A stretch of DNA of 60,000 nucleotides from Owenia fusiformis (GCA_903813345.2 CAIIXF020000001.1:47387885-47447884); one strand, 5' to 3'; shown: positions 14,301 to 29,300, numbered from the stretch's first letter. Translations and numbers: made by a program. Notes: generated by a model from the sequence alone, not told the origin.

Positions 14301-17300
14301 CTTAAAAGCTGCATAATATCATAGATGTCATCATTGGGTAGATACAAAATCCTCATAATCTCAGTCAAATTGAACTCAGGTTTATCGAGTCTCAACAAGT
14401 AGATTAAAAAATTTCAAAAATCAGAATAGGGGTTCAGGACATTAAAGCTTTTCTAAGACCTTTTGGATATTTTGGTTAACTCTAAAAGAATGCAAAATGT
14501 CGTTTGTTAAAATAGAAACACACCCAGCAGTGAAACTCGCTTTGGTTGTCAGACCTCAAATTAGTATCAGGAGTTTTGTACAGGGTGACCCCAGAAAACA
14601 GAACTCTCTAAAAGTGTAATAATTTCTTAAATAAAACCCAATATTGATTATTTGTAATACTATGGATGGTTTTAGAATGTGTCCAATTTTCCAAAAATCA
14701 ACATTGAGACAAAATCATATCTTGTGATTTTGAGAGTAATTCAGAAAGAAATTCCAAAGAGAACGTCAAATGAAAGTCTCATTAAATATTGCAATTGAAA
14801 AATGAAGAATAGGCAATGGTAAAACACCTAGTAAAAATCAGATGACTAAAATTCCTGGCCTCAAACGCAGTACGAAATTCCAGTTGATGAATTCTGAAGA
14901 AATTGTTAAGATAGCAAAATGATCAGTCAGGAGAATTGCATTTCAAAGTCAAATATTTAATAATGAGCTAAAAGCGAAAGAAAGTAAAAGTTTAACACCC
15001 GAATGAAAAAATTGATCAGTTACACCCATACCCATTTACCGGGTAATTGCGTTGAACGCAGTTCCAAAATATCACCCAGAAGGTGCAGCCATACCTAAAG
15101 ATGACTTAAAGGTTGCTTGGACACTACTTCATAACCTCTATATTCACAAAATTCAGCTAAACAAGAATCTAAAAGAATGTGATGAGTTTAAACAAACAAT
15201 GTGTGGCCTTTTAGTTGACGTGGAAATCTTACATTTTCTAAAGTGGGCACATTTTTTATTTGAGAATAACAAGAAGAATATTGAATGTTATGTAACAAAG
15301 GACTCACATTGGCATCCATAGATTGTAGTTTCCTTTCTTGAAAAATGAAGCTGAATACATACGTATTAGAGAAATTATTTCATTTTTTTAGGCTTCTGTT
15401 TTTGGGTCATCCTGTATTGTAATGTATTGTTCTTATAATGTATTGCATTGCATTGTATTGTATTGTACTGTATTTTATTGTATTGTATTGCAAATATTGT
15501 ATGAACAGTTTTGATACTGAAAGGATTTAAGAGCCCCATGAAAGTTTACGATAATTAGTATAAACTAATTTTGCCATTTTACTCAAGACATTTGCGGTAA
15601 TATCAACGACATCCATTTGTACCATTTTTTGCCAACACAACGGGTAATCGTGACCAAAGAGATGTATTTCTAAAAATTGATTACTTTTTCCTAAAAACAG
15701 CTGCTTTAATGATGAATTTTTGAACGAAAAACAAAATTTCTATATTGAGGCTAATATAAACTCTGAATTAATATAATGTATAAATTGCATCGATATTTTC
15801 CAACATGTTTATAAAATCTGCTACCAGCCCCAATAAATAGATTGTTTGATATTTCTTGCTCATTAAATAGAATCCGTTTATTCCCATTAATACAATTGTG
15901 AAATATCTTTATCCTTTTACACAAATTAAACAAAATGAACAATTTATGTAAAAATCGTTTAAATACTACATTCAGCTGTTAGTATCATTTTTCAAAATAA
16001 TTGATTAATCGTAAGCAGATATGTTCATAGCTGATATCTTAGATGTGTTTGGAGTATACTAAACATTAGACAGCAACAAAATTCACAACAGAAATACCAA
16101 TATTTTGGCTGATATTTTTTTTAGGTACGCGATAAAGGTACTTTTTGGCGCATCAACACTGCTAATTAAACCATGGACGTATATCATCGTTGATATACGT
16201 CCATGATTAAACCAGTGTGTCGGGGATTCAAATATTTGACAAATCATATGTGCATTTCAAAAGCATTTCATGAGTAACACATATCTAATATAGCCATTTT
16301 AGAAGATGATTACAAATATATTTTAATTAGAAGTTGGAAAATATCAACGCAATCGACGCACTGCATGTGCTGTAATCTGAATTCTTATATGCCACAAAAA
16401 CGCAAACGTTACTCTTTGATCAAAAGTCCATCATTAAAGCTGTTATTAAGAATGAATTAAATTCATGTTCTGTTCCTATGGCCAGGCTCATATATCCAAT
16501 CAAGTGTGTAGCTTCAAGAAGCGAAATTAAACTGTTGGAAAGCGTAGGCCTAAGATGTTTTATTGTTTTACCTGCGATCGCAGTACCATGAGAATTCCAC
16601 GTGAAATCGTAAGCGTTTGACTCCTGAGTAACTACATCATATAGCTGAATAATAAGTAATGGGTAATTGCATATATTAAGGAAAATATTATGGCATATCA
16701 AAATGTTGAATTTTCGACAACAGAATATGCATTCACAAGAAACGTTGTCAATATATTTCACACCGAGACAAAAGTTAAAGCTAAATTATCAGCGCACTAT
16801 TTTAAGACTATACAGAATACGAACCTTCTTCTGCTAAATATAATTGTTTGATTGAATAGAGACGTAAATGTTAATGTCAACATAAATGTTAGATTACCGA
16901 ATCGATGTTATTGTAGGTGGCAAATGCTGGATGTTGATCAAAAATCCCCCTAAAAAGATAAATCACAGTACGATTAATTATATTGTTAGTTGTTACCCAT
17001 CTGTGTAACGTCGCAATTCTATTTAAATAGCATATACGCAACTTCAAAATATCAACGAAATTTACTCGGGGTGGAAAATTTTCTAAGAGGCTCCGTTAAG
17101 GAAAAAATGACTTTTAGAGCTGGATGGAATTTCTGTGTATTTTTTATTCTATTAGGGTGTCCTGCATAAGGGATTTCGCCTGCGAAGCATATAACTCTTG
17201 CGAACATATCTAAATACTGGTCCGAAGAAGACATACCTTGAATTTTTTAGAAAAGAATTGGCTAAAAATGGAAACTACAAAAAGTCAAAATGTTCAACTC

Positions 17301-20300
17301 AAACAAAGTTGTAGCTATTCTATACCAATATTATGTGTTATGTAAGGTTTCTCAAATGTTTCAGGACCTTCATTAGTATACTTGTGTCTAGAAATGTGAC
17401 ATTTAAGGACAAAATTTGGCATTTTTTAATCATTTTCGCTTTCAGCATTAACATATAGTTCCTTATATCTCGAGATTAATGCTGACTGGTTGTTGCATTT
17501 TTGATTAAATGTGTGCTTGTACATGTGTTCTTCCATTTAAGGTATAGAAAATGTATAGTGGACCACCAATGGTCACATTAGAGCTTTCAGATCTCCCCTA
17601 CCCCATTTATTATGCAAAATTACCGAAAAATATGAAAAAATAGAATAACTTGAAATCATAAACTTTAACAAAGTTGTAGCTATTCTATATCAATATTATG
17701 TGTTATTTAATGTTTTTAAGATATTTAAGAACCTTTATCGTTATACAAGTGGCTAGAAATGAGACATTTAAGGACAAAACTTTGCATTTTTTCATCATTT
17801 TTGCTTTCAGCAGTAATATATAGTTCCTCATATCTTGAGTTTTATGCTGTCTGATTGTTTCATTTTCAATCAAATCTGTACTTGTGCATGTCTTCCTCCA
17901 TTTAAGATATAGAAAATGTATAGTGGACAAACAATGTTCATATTAGAGCTTACAGATATCCCCTACCCAATCTATTATGGAAAATAAACGAGAAATATGA
18001 AAAAATAAAATAACTTGAAATTATAAACTTTAATAAAGTTGTAGCTGTTCTATATCAATATTATGTGTTATTTAATGTTTTTAAGATATTTCAGAACCTT
18101 TATTGGTATTCAAGTGTCTAGAAATGAGACATTTAATAACAAAATTTGGCATTTTTCATCAATTGATCATCATTTTCACTTTTATCAATAACATATACTG
18201 TATTTCCTTTTATCTTGAGTTTTATGCTGATTGGTTGATGGATTCTTGAACAAATCTGTTCTTTTGCCTGCCTACCTTGATTTAAGGTTTTTAAACATGT
18301 ATATTGGACAGCCTGTCATTATATTAGAGCTTACATATCTCCCCTACCCCATTTATTTTGAAAAAATAACCAGAAATATAAAAACAATTTCAAAGTATAG
18401 ACTTTAACAAAGTTGTCGCTATTCTAGTTCAATACTATGTATTATTTGATATTTTCAGATGTTTCAGGAACTTCATGAGTATACAAGTCCAAAAATTAGA
18501 CATTTAAAGTTGAGTTGCAAATGGGACGGGTATTCTCTATCTTTGTCTATTTGGGCTTTCTGGTAATAATACGTTGCAAACTGCTCATGAATCTATGCAA
18601 TGTATAGTAGAACACTTGGAATATATTTAAATGAAATGGGGTATAGTAGTGTGATAATTATTATAACCAGTGATCAAGCCATATTGGTTGAATTCCCTCA
18701 TATCAATTGCAATGTTGTCAAAGGCTTGGTGATTTTCATATTACACTACTAAGGGTGGTGTAATTAGGAAGTTCATGAAGGATATTGGACATGGGGATAT
18801 TTTGGTAGTTGCAAATATTGTGAAATGAAGAACAGCCAACAAGATGATTTTGGAAAGCATTACAAAATGGTAAGCTGTCTTTGGTTTGTGAAGGAATGTT
18901 AAACAGGATCTTAAGAGGTTCTGGACAAATCATTTGCGTTATTACGCAGAGACATAAACGTATACACAAGGAAACGATAGGAGATAACCTATTTTATCTC
19001 TGTATACATTTTAACTTTAATACATCGTTGAATCGAATTTGTCCAAAGGTCTTGAAACGTAAAATACCTAAATATTTATCTTAGACCTTGGGATGACCTT
19101 GTACAAGAAACATTAATGTTGACCTCGGTTCATCTAATCATAATTCGCCAAGGGCCATAGTATCATCAAACGCCAAATACCTAGACATTGATCGTTTATG
19201 CCTTGGTCACATAGGCTCCGATTTTCACTACGGCGCCCGGCCGATTGAGTATTTTGTTCAAAATTGAATACAATATTGAACGAAACACTCAATCGGCCGG
19301 GCGCCGGCCGATGGATCGGAGCATATGTGACCCAGGCATTACTTGGATTTAAATAAGGAGTATGATTTTAAAATTGGCTAGGTCGTGGTTAAGCAACAAT
19401 AGTATGTTCGAAATACCGCTGTGTAATGCCTGGATCACATTTGCTGCGAGTATTTTGTTCAAAATTGAATACATTTCTGAACACAATACTCAATCGGCCG
19501 GGCGCCGTAGTGAAAATCGGAGCAAATGTGACCAAGACATAAAACAATTGAATAATACTGTATCAGTTTCACATTTACAGCGGTCAAAAGCATTTACAAA
19601 AAAACCGCCAGAGTTGGCAATCATATAAAATGAAACCAATCCCGCTGTGATTCATAGAAATAACTAATTTACTGCATTAAGTTCAATGTTATAACCATGT
19701 CGATTTACATGAGTGTCCGATTCATTGTACCAAAGGATCTTGTACACCTGCCATTATGATCTCCCCATGAACAAAATGAATCATTTTTAGGTGTAATATA
19801 AAGAATACAATGTTACATAATACTTTGGAAAATATTTAAGCGTTTGGCCCCACATGGGCTGAGGTTGGGGTCATTAAGTTCAGCAAGGGTGTATTGACTT
19901 GACATTGGATGTGTTCTATTGACTTAAAATGTGGATACCATCAGATTCCAATGGAGGCCATTGGTTTCTATTGATTTTCACAAAAATACCTAAAATACAC
20001 TATGACCTGAATCGATTGCAAATTAAATAATTTCACAATATGACACAAATGGTATTTCAGATCAGATGTGCAAATATAAAGTTTGCAATCGATTCAGGTC
20101 ATACTTCAAATTAAAAGATTATTCATTTTTTTCATCATTTTTTTCCTACAAAATGGCTATAGAAAAATGCTTCAAAAGCAACTTTTACACTTATGAAATC
20201 CCATACAACTTTGTAAATCCAAAGATTATACTGTTATGATTCATTAATTAATAACATATTTTGATAAGATGTAGGGATGTGTAGGATGCAAATGGATTTT

Positions 20301-23300
20301 GACAGACACAAAAAGACTTCCTGGTTTGGCATCTCTACCCCTGTACACTTTATGATTGAATATTGCCCTAAAAAGTGGCTCATTCATCAATACAGAGCTG
20401 AATATAGGTCAACAAGATACTAGTGTACATATAAATGTAATAATAAAAGCAGTATATTTATTTTGAAAAATCAGATGAATTTATTTTTGTTCATGGGGAG
20501 ATCATAATGGCAGGTGTACAAGATCCTTTAAACCTTGACTGTTCTCCAGAAAGCAATAAGCTGACATATATCATATTTTACATTTTAATACAACTGAAAA
20601 GATAATAAATGTTTTAATATAAAGTTGACGTAGTTATAAATGTTTTCAGCGTAAAATCAAAGCACAACCATATAATTAAAAACATTACGCTGGGATTCCA
20701 ACTGGATACAACTGACGAGTTGTATTTAGGTGGCCTAAAGTGCTGCTTATTTTTTCGTGAAGCCACTCCAGGCCCGTAGCCAGGGGGGGGGGGTCGATGG
20801 GTTCGAGTGAACCCCCCCCTGGCCAAAAATTATTTTAAAATCATGCAGTTTTTCACCATTCTGAGCACTTTTTAAGTGATTTTGGCCATTTTCGGACCAA
20901 AATTGTCAAAAGTGAACCCCCCCCTGGAATTTTTCAAAAAGTGAACCCCCCCTTGGCAAATCCTGGCTACGGGCCTGCACTCAGTAAAATTACAATTTCT
21001 CTCAACCCTGATGTTCAATCAACATCATTCGAGTATCTATATGTTCTTGACACGTTCGGGCATCCGGTTATGACAACGTCTACCCAATGTTTGCACGAGA
21101 AATTGACGTAATTCATGACTGAAATCGGGAAGACAAAAATATGTGATATTCTTTCAGAATTGTTTATAATAACTATTTACAAAAACGTTCCCGAGACACA
21201 ATCCATTTAGGTAGGGTTTGTTTGAAAGTCGAAAACCCCAATAAGACAATAGAAACCCAGATTAAACCCAGAAGAATGCAGATTTCATGTAATGATTTAC
21301 GTTCATGTAAACAAGGAAAGTACATATAATCCCCATATAAAACACTGGCCTACGTGACATGTAAACACAGGTTCAAATTGAAATATAGAAAATTTTCAAC
21401 ATAGCATTTGCTTCTGTGTTCTGTATGCCCCTCTACCTGCTAATAAGACAATGTATCTTCAAATAAAACGTTAGCCAAGTAGATAAGGGTCTCTGGAACA
21501 CTTTTGTAAATAGTTTTCATAAGCAATTTTATTCCCGGACGCCCAAACGTGTCAGGAACACATATATATTTGAATGATCTTGATTGGACATCAGGTTGCA
21601 GAGAAATCGTATTTTTACTGAGTGGATTATTGAATTTCATAGATCTAGAGGCCCTTCAGGAGGGGAAAACCTTAAATTATCAGAGATTAATGTTTCCAAA
21701 CTGTTTTGAAACAAACTAACGTCTTGTTTTCAACCTACACCTTGCTCCTTTCTGTCGTATTTAATAAAACAAAAATAGTATATCACGGAGGGATACGAAC
21801 CACTCACCTGGGACTTGGTTATTCACTAGCGCCATAGGCGTTCTACTATTCTGGATACAACTGACGAGTCCTATTTAAGTGGAGACAAAAGTGAGGATCA
21901 TTTTGAATTGACGCTCGGTATAAATATATAATACTTTTGTTCTTTCATATCGGTAGCTCGTTGGCCTAATGGTTAGCGTGCCTGGCTTCCATAGTCTAGG
22001 TTAGTTGATCGAGACCCGTTCATGTCGAACTTTTTGATTTGCTTGTTGTCAAGATATAATAAGTAGGGCAAAATCCAGAAAAAGTAGATCAAAAATACTC
22101 CAATGGAGTATAAAATTGTCACCAGGATTCCGGAATGAGACGAATGTTAACTCGTGAAATCTCGGTAGATAAGGTAGGTCAGAAAATCCGGATTAATCCG
22201 AACAAGGTTCGGGAATTTCCGTCATAAGAAGTAGGTCAAAAATACTCCAATGGAGTATAAAATTGTCACCAGGATTCCGAAATACGACGAATCGAATCGG
22301 CTAACTTCGGTACAATAATGAAGTGCATAAAAATCGTGAAACAGGTGTCAGGGGCTTCCCTCATCTTTCCATAAATGGTTCTAAAAGCCTTATATGGATC
22401 TATCACGTGACATTCAAAATGACGTTCCTATATGGTTCTATAGGCCTTATATGGATCTTTCGAACACGTGACCAAATCAAAATCAAAATCAAAATTTTAC
22501 CTTGACCATTGGATGGGATTTCATAGAAAATATCAATGAAAACATATTCTCGTGATCCTTAAATCACTTAAATTCGATCATTTTATCTTCACCCCTTGAT
22601 GGAATTTTATGAAAGAAGTTATGAAAACACATCATCATGTAAGGGTTTTCACCTAAATTAGCTCGTTTTATCTTGACCCTTCAATTGAATTTCATTGAAA
22701 AATGTTTCATGAAAAATATCATGTTATGATTTGTATTTAAATAAGACCGTTTCATTTAAATACTTGCTGGATAATATTTCATTAAAAAACGCACTTTAAA
22801 AATATTTCAGGATTTGCCTTAATTTATCAATGTAATGTAAGTATTAGATTGACTCTCAAATAGGGTTCTATTTTAACTTTTTTATTGAAATTAATACTAG
22901 GCAGGACTCACTCTCTAAATAGCTAATAAAAATTCAACCCTTGGATGTGATTTCGTTGAAAAAAAAAATATGACAAGTCCAGAATCAAATGATTTGTCCA
23001 GAACCTCTTAAGATCCTGTTCTTACTGTATCTCTAAAATCGGATGAATTTCACTTATGGCAGAGCTGATATTGAACTTTGCAAAACTGATAGTTGCAACT
23101 TATAGACAATCTATCAAATACTGATCATGCAGAAGTTGACACTCTCCTTATGGTCCATGTCTTTTACAGTGCTGCAGACAAGACAAAGGAATTCAATGTT
23201 GAGCGAATTTGTATTCAGCCTAATGATACAGAATGTTGCTTGCAAAGAAGGATGAGAGTTAAAATGAGCTCTTCAAGTTTCTTATGTCTTTCAAGTAAGC

Positions 23301-26300
23301 ATTCTAAATTACTATGAATCTCAAAGTGCAATACCTATTTGAAGATATATCAAAGATGGGTGTCTTGTACCAGTACTCACAAACAAACCCTCGTAGCAAC
23401 ACAAGAAACATGTGTCCTTGGCAATTCGGAAATGTAAAAAGGCAAAAGGCAGAGAAAATTGCTAATACAAAGTTTCTAGTCAAGGGTGTAGTATTGCTAC
23501 CTGTCCATGTGGCAATAAACAACACAAGTGCACATTGTTGGACAATATTTTAGGATGAGTTTCTCAGAACTATAAAAATTATTTAGAGATCTTACATATC
23601 TGAATATCTTGTGGTGTCATGAGACATTTAAAATTACTGAAATGCAGCTCTAACGTAGAACCAGGGAGATATCAAAAACCAGGCTGTTGCTGGATTAAGT
23701 TCGAGAGTTGTGAACAATCATGTTTTTATATAGACATATTCTTTGATTCATACATGTATGAGAGTAAAATGTGAAATTACAAAATTATTTCGCACTGTTC
23801 TCAATCTTTTAAAAATATGGTTGTGTTGTAATTTTATCTTTAATATGTACATTTGTGTTTAAAACACATCGTCTATGCTTTGAAGATAACAAGACACATA
23901 ATTGAATATATATGATCTAAAATATATCAACTAATCACCATTCAACTAAAAATATAAACAACTATTGCTGAAAGTGAAAAATTTGTGATTTTGCCCATTT
24001 ATGTGTCATTTTTGATTTGTGCTTATAAATGTGCTAAACTTTTGAAAAGCTTAAAGAGTCACTAATAGGATACCACAATCAAGACCCCTCTGGACTTTTT
24101 TGCATATTGAGTTTCACCACATATTCACCCATCTACTAACCAAAGAAGAAGTCCCAAATCGCCCTCTTTCATTGTGAATTTTTGCGATTGTGCTGGCCAA
24201 TCTAATTATTTTCGCACAAATTAATTCAATCTGAAGTTTGAATATACCGGGAAAGTCCTCCTGTTATCTGATTGGTCGTTGGATTTGTTTATCATGAATC
24301 TGATTGGCTGCCAGGTTCAAGGCGCTTGTGGGCACTTGTGTGACTCAATGGGGATTCCCCTCGCTAGCCGAGGAATCGATTTTGTTTAATTCTGGAGGTC
24401 GGTTGTTCTGTTGATTATTTCAATATTTCGACAAATAATATGCCCAAAAGTTATTCTCAAGATATATCCATGGTATGTTAGATATTATATGAGCAAGAAC
24501 AATAGGACATCATAAATTGTCTGGGGGAGAAACCTTTGGTATAATGCACCTTTAAGAATATTAACATGCAATAATAATAAAATTTTTGTTGGTTTTCTTA
24601 TTAAATGGTGGAGGGGAGATCTTATACATACATTTTCTATAACTTAAATCAAAGAAGACAGATTCAATAAAAAACATATATCAACTATCATTAAAGAATT
24701 ATAATTGTGGAAAATTATATGCTATTGCTAAAAGCAGAATGCTAAAAATGCCAAATTTTGTCCATAAACTTTAGACAAATGTAATCAAATGAAGGTATAC
24801 ATAGTATTGGTAGAGAATAGCTACAATTTTGTTAAAGTTTATGTTTTGAAATTACTTTTTCATTTACATTATAAATGGGGTAGGGGAGATGTGAAGGCTC
24901 TAATACGAACATTGGTTGTCCAATATACATGTTGTCTATATAAAATGGTTGAAGACATGTACAAGTACAGATTTGACCAAGAATGCACCAACCAATCAGC
25001 ATGAAACTCAAGATATAAGGACCTATACGCTATTGCTGAAAGCGAAAATGATAAAAAAAATGCCACGTTTTGTCCTTAAATGTCTCATTTCTAGGCACTA
25101 GTTTACCAATAATGGTTCTGAAATATCTTAAAAACATTAAATAACACATAATATTGATATAGAATAGAAAAGCTACAACTTTGTTAAAGTTTTTTTTATA
25201 ATTTCAAGTTATTTTATATTTTCATATTTTTCTTTAATTTTTCATGATAAATGGGGTAGGGGAGATCTGAAAGCTCTAATGTGACCATTGGTGGTTCACT
25301 ATACATTTTCTATACCTTAAATGGAAGAAGACATGTACAAGAACAGATTTGATTAAAATTGCAACAACGAGTAAGCATAAAACTCTATATATGAGGAACT
25401 ATATGTTAGGGCTGATTTACTTTTTCATATGTTTCGGTAATTTTTCATAATAAATGGGGTAGGGGAGATCTGAAAGCTCTAATATGACCATTGGTGGTCC
25501 AATATACATTTTTTGTATCTTAAATGGAAGAATACATGTACAAGAACAGATTTGATCAAAATTGCAACAACCAGTCAGCATTAAACTCAAGATATAAGGA
25601 ACTATATGTTACTGCTGAAAGCGAAAATGATCAAAAATGCCAAATTTTGTCCTTAATTATCTTATTTCTAGACACTAGTACACTAATGAAGGTCCTGAAA
25701 CATCTGAAAAAGATTAAATAATACATAGTGTTAATATTAAATGGCTGGAGTTTTGTTTGAGTTGAACATTTTGACTTTTTGTAGTTTCCATTTTTAGCCA
25801 TTTTTTTCTAAAAAATTCAAGGTATGTCTTCTTCGGACCAGTATTTAGATATGTTCGCAAGAGTTATATGCTTCGCAGGCGAAATCCCTTATGCAGGAAA
25901 CCCTAATAGAATGAAAAATACAGAGAAACTCCATCCAGCTCACAAAGTCATTTCTTGCACTATTCTCACACCTTCCACCCCGAGTAATTATGCAATTACA
26001 ATTTCTATAAAAAACAGCCCACAACTTACGTATCAAGAACATATACGTCTACCGAATCACACCCCAAAAGTTCATCTAAAATTAAGAGTTATTTACGATT
26101 ATCAATAAAAGTCACCTACCAATACAATGAGTATAAGTATAAACATGGACACATACGTGTACAACATGTCCCTACCAATGGATGATCCTATACCGGTATA
26201 GATTATCAATCTAAATGCCCGGGACATTAATCAGTTGAAAAGACAAAATATCCAAAATGGCCGCCTTAATATTTACCAAGAATGCCAAAAACATAGCGGT

Positions 26301-29300
26301 TCCGGGTTTGCATACAAGGAATCTTCCCTGAACTTTTCAAATCGATCAGTCAACCTATTTGCTAGAAAATATTTAGAAAGAATTTACAGAGAAGATTTTA
26401 GGATGGAAAACCCGAAATGATCCATTTAACATTTACCAAGAATGCTGAAAAACTAGATTCTAGATGTCCATACAAGGAACCAAACCTAAAAATTTGAAAT
26501 TGATCCTTTGGGTCGATTGCTTGAAAAGGAGGGAAATTCCAAATTGACCACCTCAAAAAAACAAGAATGCCCAAATTCATCAGCTCGATATTTTCTCAAA
26601 ATGGCCCCACGCTATGTGGATGGGACATAATAAGTTACCAACATTAGAATCGAGCGAATATTTGGATCATAAAAGAAATCAGTACACTTTCATAACCCAA
26701 ACAATTAATGGCATGAAAGTAAGCAAAAGTAATTGTTTTGAAAAGTCATGTAAAGAAAGGTATTCCAGAAACGTTTATACAATTAATTAGTCTCAGTATA
26801 CTCCACTTTATCATTATATTCCCAAATATGTCAATAGATTCTGGCGGATTAATTTCTAGGAAATGAAAAATGTTAATTCTTGAAAGAGTTAATTTATCCT
26901 AACTACAATAGAAAAGATATATGAAAAATCTCCATCCATTAAAACGTGAGGGTACAGAATTGGGTAAACCAATGGTGAATAGAAAAATATTCCATTTATG
27001 GTTTGTATTTATTACCATATTCAGCCTTGTAAAGTGAATTCATTGGGCCAGCTTGGTCAATCCTATCAAGTCCCTACAATAAATGTAACTGATTAAAATT
27101 TGGAATTTTCAGAGTTATATGCCATAATATGCAAGCTTCAAGTTGAAGATGTAACTATTTCATTTACAGGTCAATATTACTCATTATTATGCACCTCATT
27201 AAAATACTCAAATCTGATTGGTTCTTAGTTGCTTGTAATTTGGCAATACTCTGCTCTTTTCTGAAAACTGCCGGATATTTTTTCTCTAAAGGGTCAGATA
27301 TTTTTTTCAATGTTTTTGCAACATTCCTACTTCAGAGTTTTATTTCTTAATAACTGGAGTACTACTTAAAGTTTATATCTGAAACTGACGGAAATAGAAT
27401 AAAAAATGCACTTAATCAATCACAATTACCCTTATCATTCAAAAGTTACATATAATTCTGCAAGAACGTCTCGAATAAATAAAAGTTAAATTCCCGGGGC
27501 AAATATTTTCGTCCAGTGTAGCGAATAAACTGGTCGGAAGTCGTCTGAGTTTTGAAAGAAAAAATAAATAAATGTCAAAATAATGTCAACTAAACGACAG
27601 TTTAAGCCTGTAAATGAGGTAAGTAAGTAAGTACTCCACTTAACTTTGATTGGGAGGTGCATAATAAAACAAATACTGGATGATCAGGAGCTGGATATGG
27701 CCAGAATACCTATCCTCGAAAAAATATTGGGCTATTATGCACCTTGTCTAGATTCTGAAATCTGATTAGTTATAAGCTGTTGGTAATTTGGCCATATCTG
27801 ACTTTGTTAGAAAAATGCCCAATCGTTTTTTCAATGTTTTTGCAACATTCTCCACTTAAGAGTTTTATTTGTCAATAACTCGAGTTCTACAAAAAGCTAA
27901 CATCAGTAACTGATGGCAAATAGAAGAAAAAAGTGTTCTTAATCAATCACAATTACCCTTATCATTCAAATATTACGCATGATATAATTCTGCAAGAACT
28001 AAATTAAATCCCGGGACAAGACAACGCTTTTTCGTTTGGTGTATAGTTAGACGGAACTCGTTCGAGTTTTTAAAAAAATCAAAGGTTCTAAAAATGTAAG
28101 TACATCGTAGCACACTCAAAACAAAGATTGATTGAGAAGGTGCACAATAAAACAAATACTGGATGATCGGGAGCTGGACCCGGGGAGCTGGATATGGCCA
28201 GAATACCCATCCTTGTCTCGCCTCGCCTCGCCATATATTTGTTTCTCGAATAGGTATTCTGCCATATCTAGCTCCTGATCATCCAGTATTTGTATATTAT
28301 AATATGGTCAGAGCAATATCAGGTATATAATAGCAAGTGATAAATCACATATTTGGGACAAGGATGATATCAGGATGAGAGGGGTGATATTGATATTAGT
28401 AGCAATACAGATTGGTACACAAGAACTGGCCAATCAGTGGGATTCATTTTACAGATCATTCGATGAAAGAAAATATTATCTGTTCGATACATAAGGGTTA
28501 TGTACTGGGAGGTTTTGGATGTGGGGTTAATCCAGAGGGAGATATGCATATCTACCCGAGGGGCCGTACATAACTGCTTTATCCTATACCAAGTAGAGTT
28601 TTCAGTGAAATTACCGGAATCGGGAAGATATGCACCGAAGCGGGAAGATATGCACTGAAGCGGGAGATATGGCGGGAGATATGGAGGTTCTGGATATGGA
28701 AACCTCAAAATCAGGATACGGGATATATCTTACCACCTTATCTCTGTAAAACTCAACTTGGCATAGGATAAATAGAGATTATCCTATATGAGGTTCAGGA
28801 TATTGGGATTATCCCGAGGCCAATATAATATATCTGCACGAGGGCCGTAGGTCCCGAGGGTAGATATATTATATTGGCCAAGGGATAATCCCCATATCCT
28901 GAACCGACTATAGGATGATCTGTTTATCCCATACCAATCACAATGTCCAATTGGCCACAGTTCAGAGACTTCGTTACCAACCTTGGAATTATTTTAAAAC
29001 ATTCATGTCCAGTTTTGTATTCTTATCCGTAGCCGGATTTTCCTGTTCAAATATTTGAATATTAACGGGGCATACTGCTCCTTCCCTTCTTAAAAGCATC
29101 AAACAGATCGGGATTGTCTGCGTTTTTTCTCCATTGTCGTTTACAATATGCGAACGTTACAACAACGAACCAATACGGGAACAGCGATTATGACGTAGCG
29201 GGCAGATATACTATATCTGCCCGCTCGGAGCGGGACGTAAAGCTATATCTGCCCGTTGATGAAAATATAAGGTTTTACAAACCGGCTTTATGTACCTGTA

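Larger units (their letters stand above)
18899..23028. repeat. 35-bp inverted pair inside the 8.9-kb element
   Basis: AACAGGATCTTAAGAGGTTC (18899 onward, continuing TGGACAAATCATTTG) returns inverted at about 22993-23028. Marks either an inner element or an inversion. Confidence 0.6.
17065..25984. mobile_element. 8.9-kb fold-back element filling protease intron 6
   Basis: Begins CTCGGGGTGGAA and ends TTCCACCCCGAG, each next to TA. Inverted arms of about 1.4 kb: an outer unique part (containing CCAGTATTTAGATATGTTCG and CTTCGCAGGCGAAATCCC) then tandem units of about 365 bp. Unit cores recur at about 17307, 17668, 18030 and 18408 on the left, and inverted at about 24826 and 25176 with further partial units on the right. 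The centre has other elements and coding scraps. Long tandem-repeat arms recall FB/Galileo-type elements; no intact transposase seen. Intron 6 is 26029-16950, so only about 115 + 45 bp of it is not this element. Confidence 0.78.

Noticed and set aside
21951-22030. Functional tRNA gene
   Set aside because: Both promoter boxes are present but no acceptor or anticodon stem can be folded; treated as a SINE head.
17065-25984. Helitron or Polinton as the identity of the 8.9-kb element
   Set aside because: Inverted ends rule out Helitron, and there is no polymerase or integrase coding as expected of Polinton.
28370-28708. 112-codon minus-strand frame in the palindrome region
   Set aside because: Open only because the stepped palindromes are low in stops; no motif.
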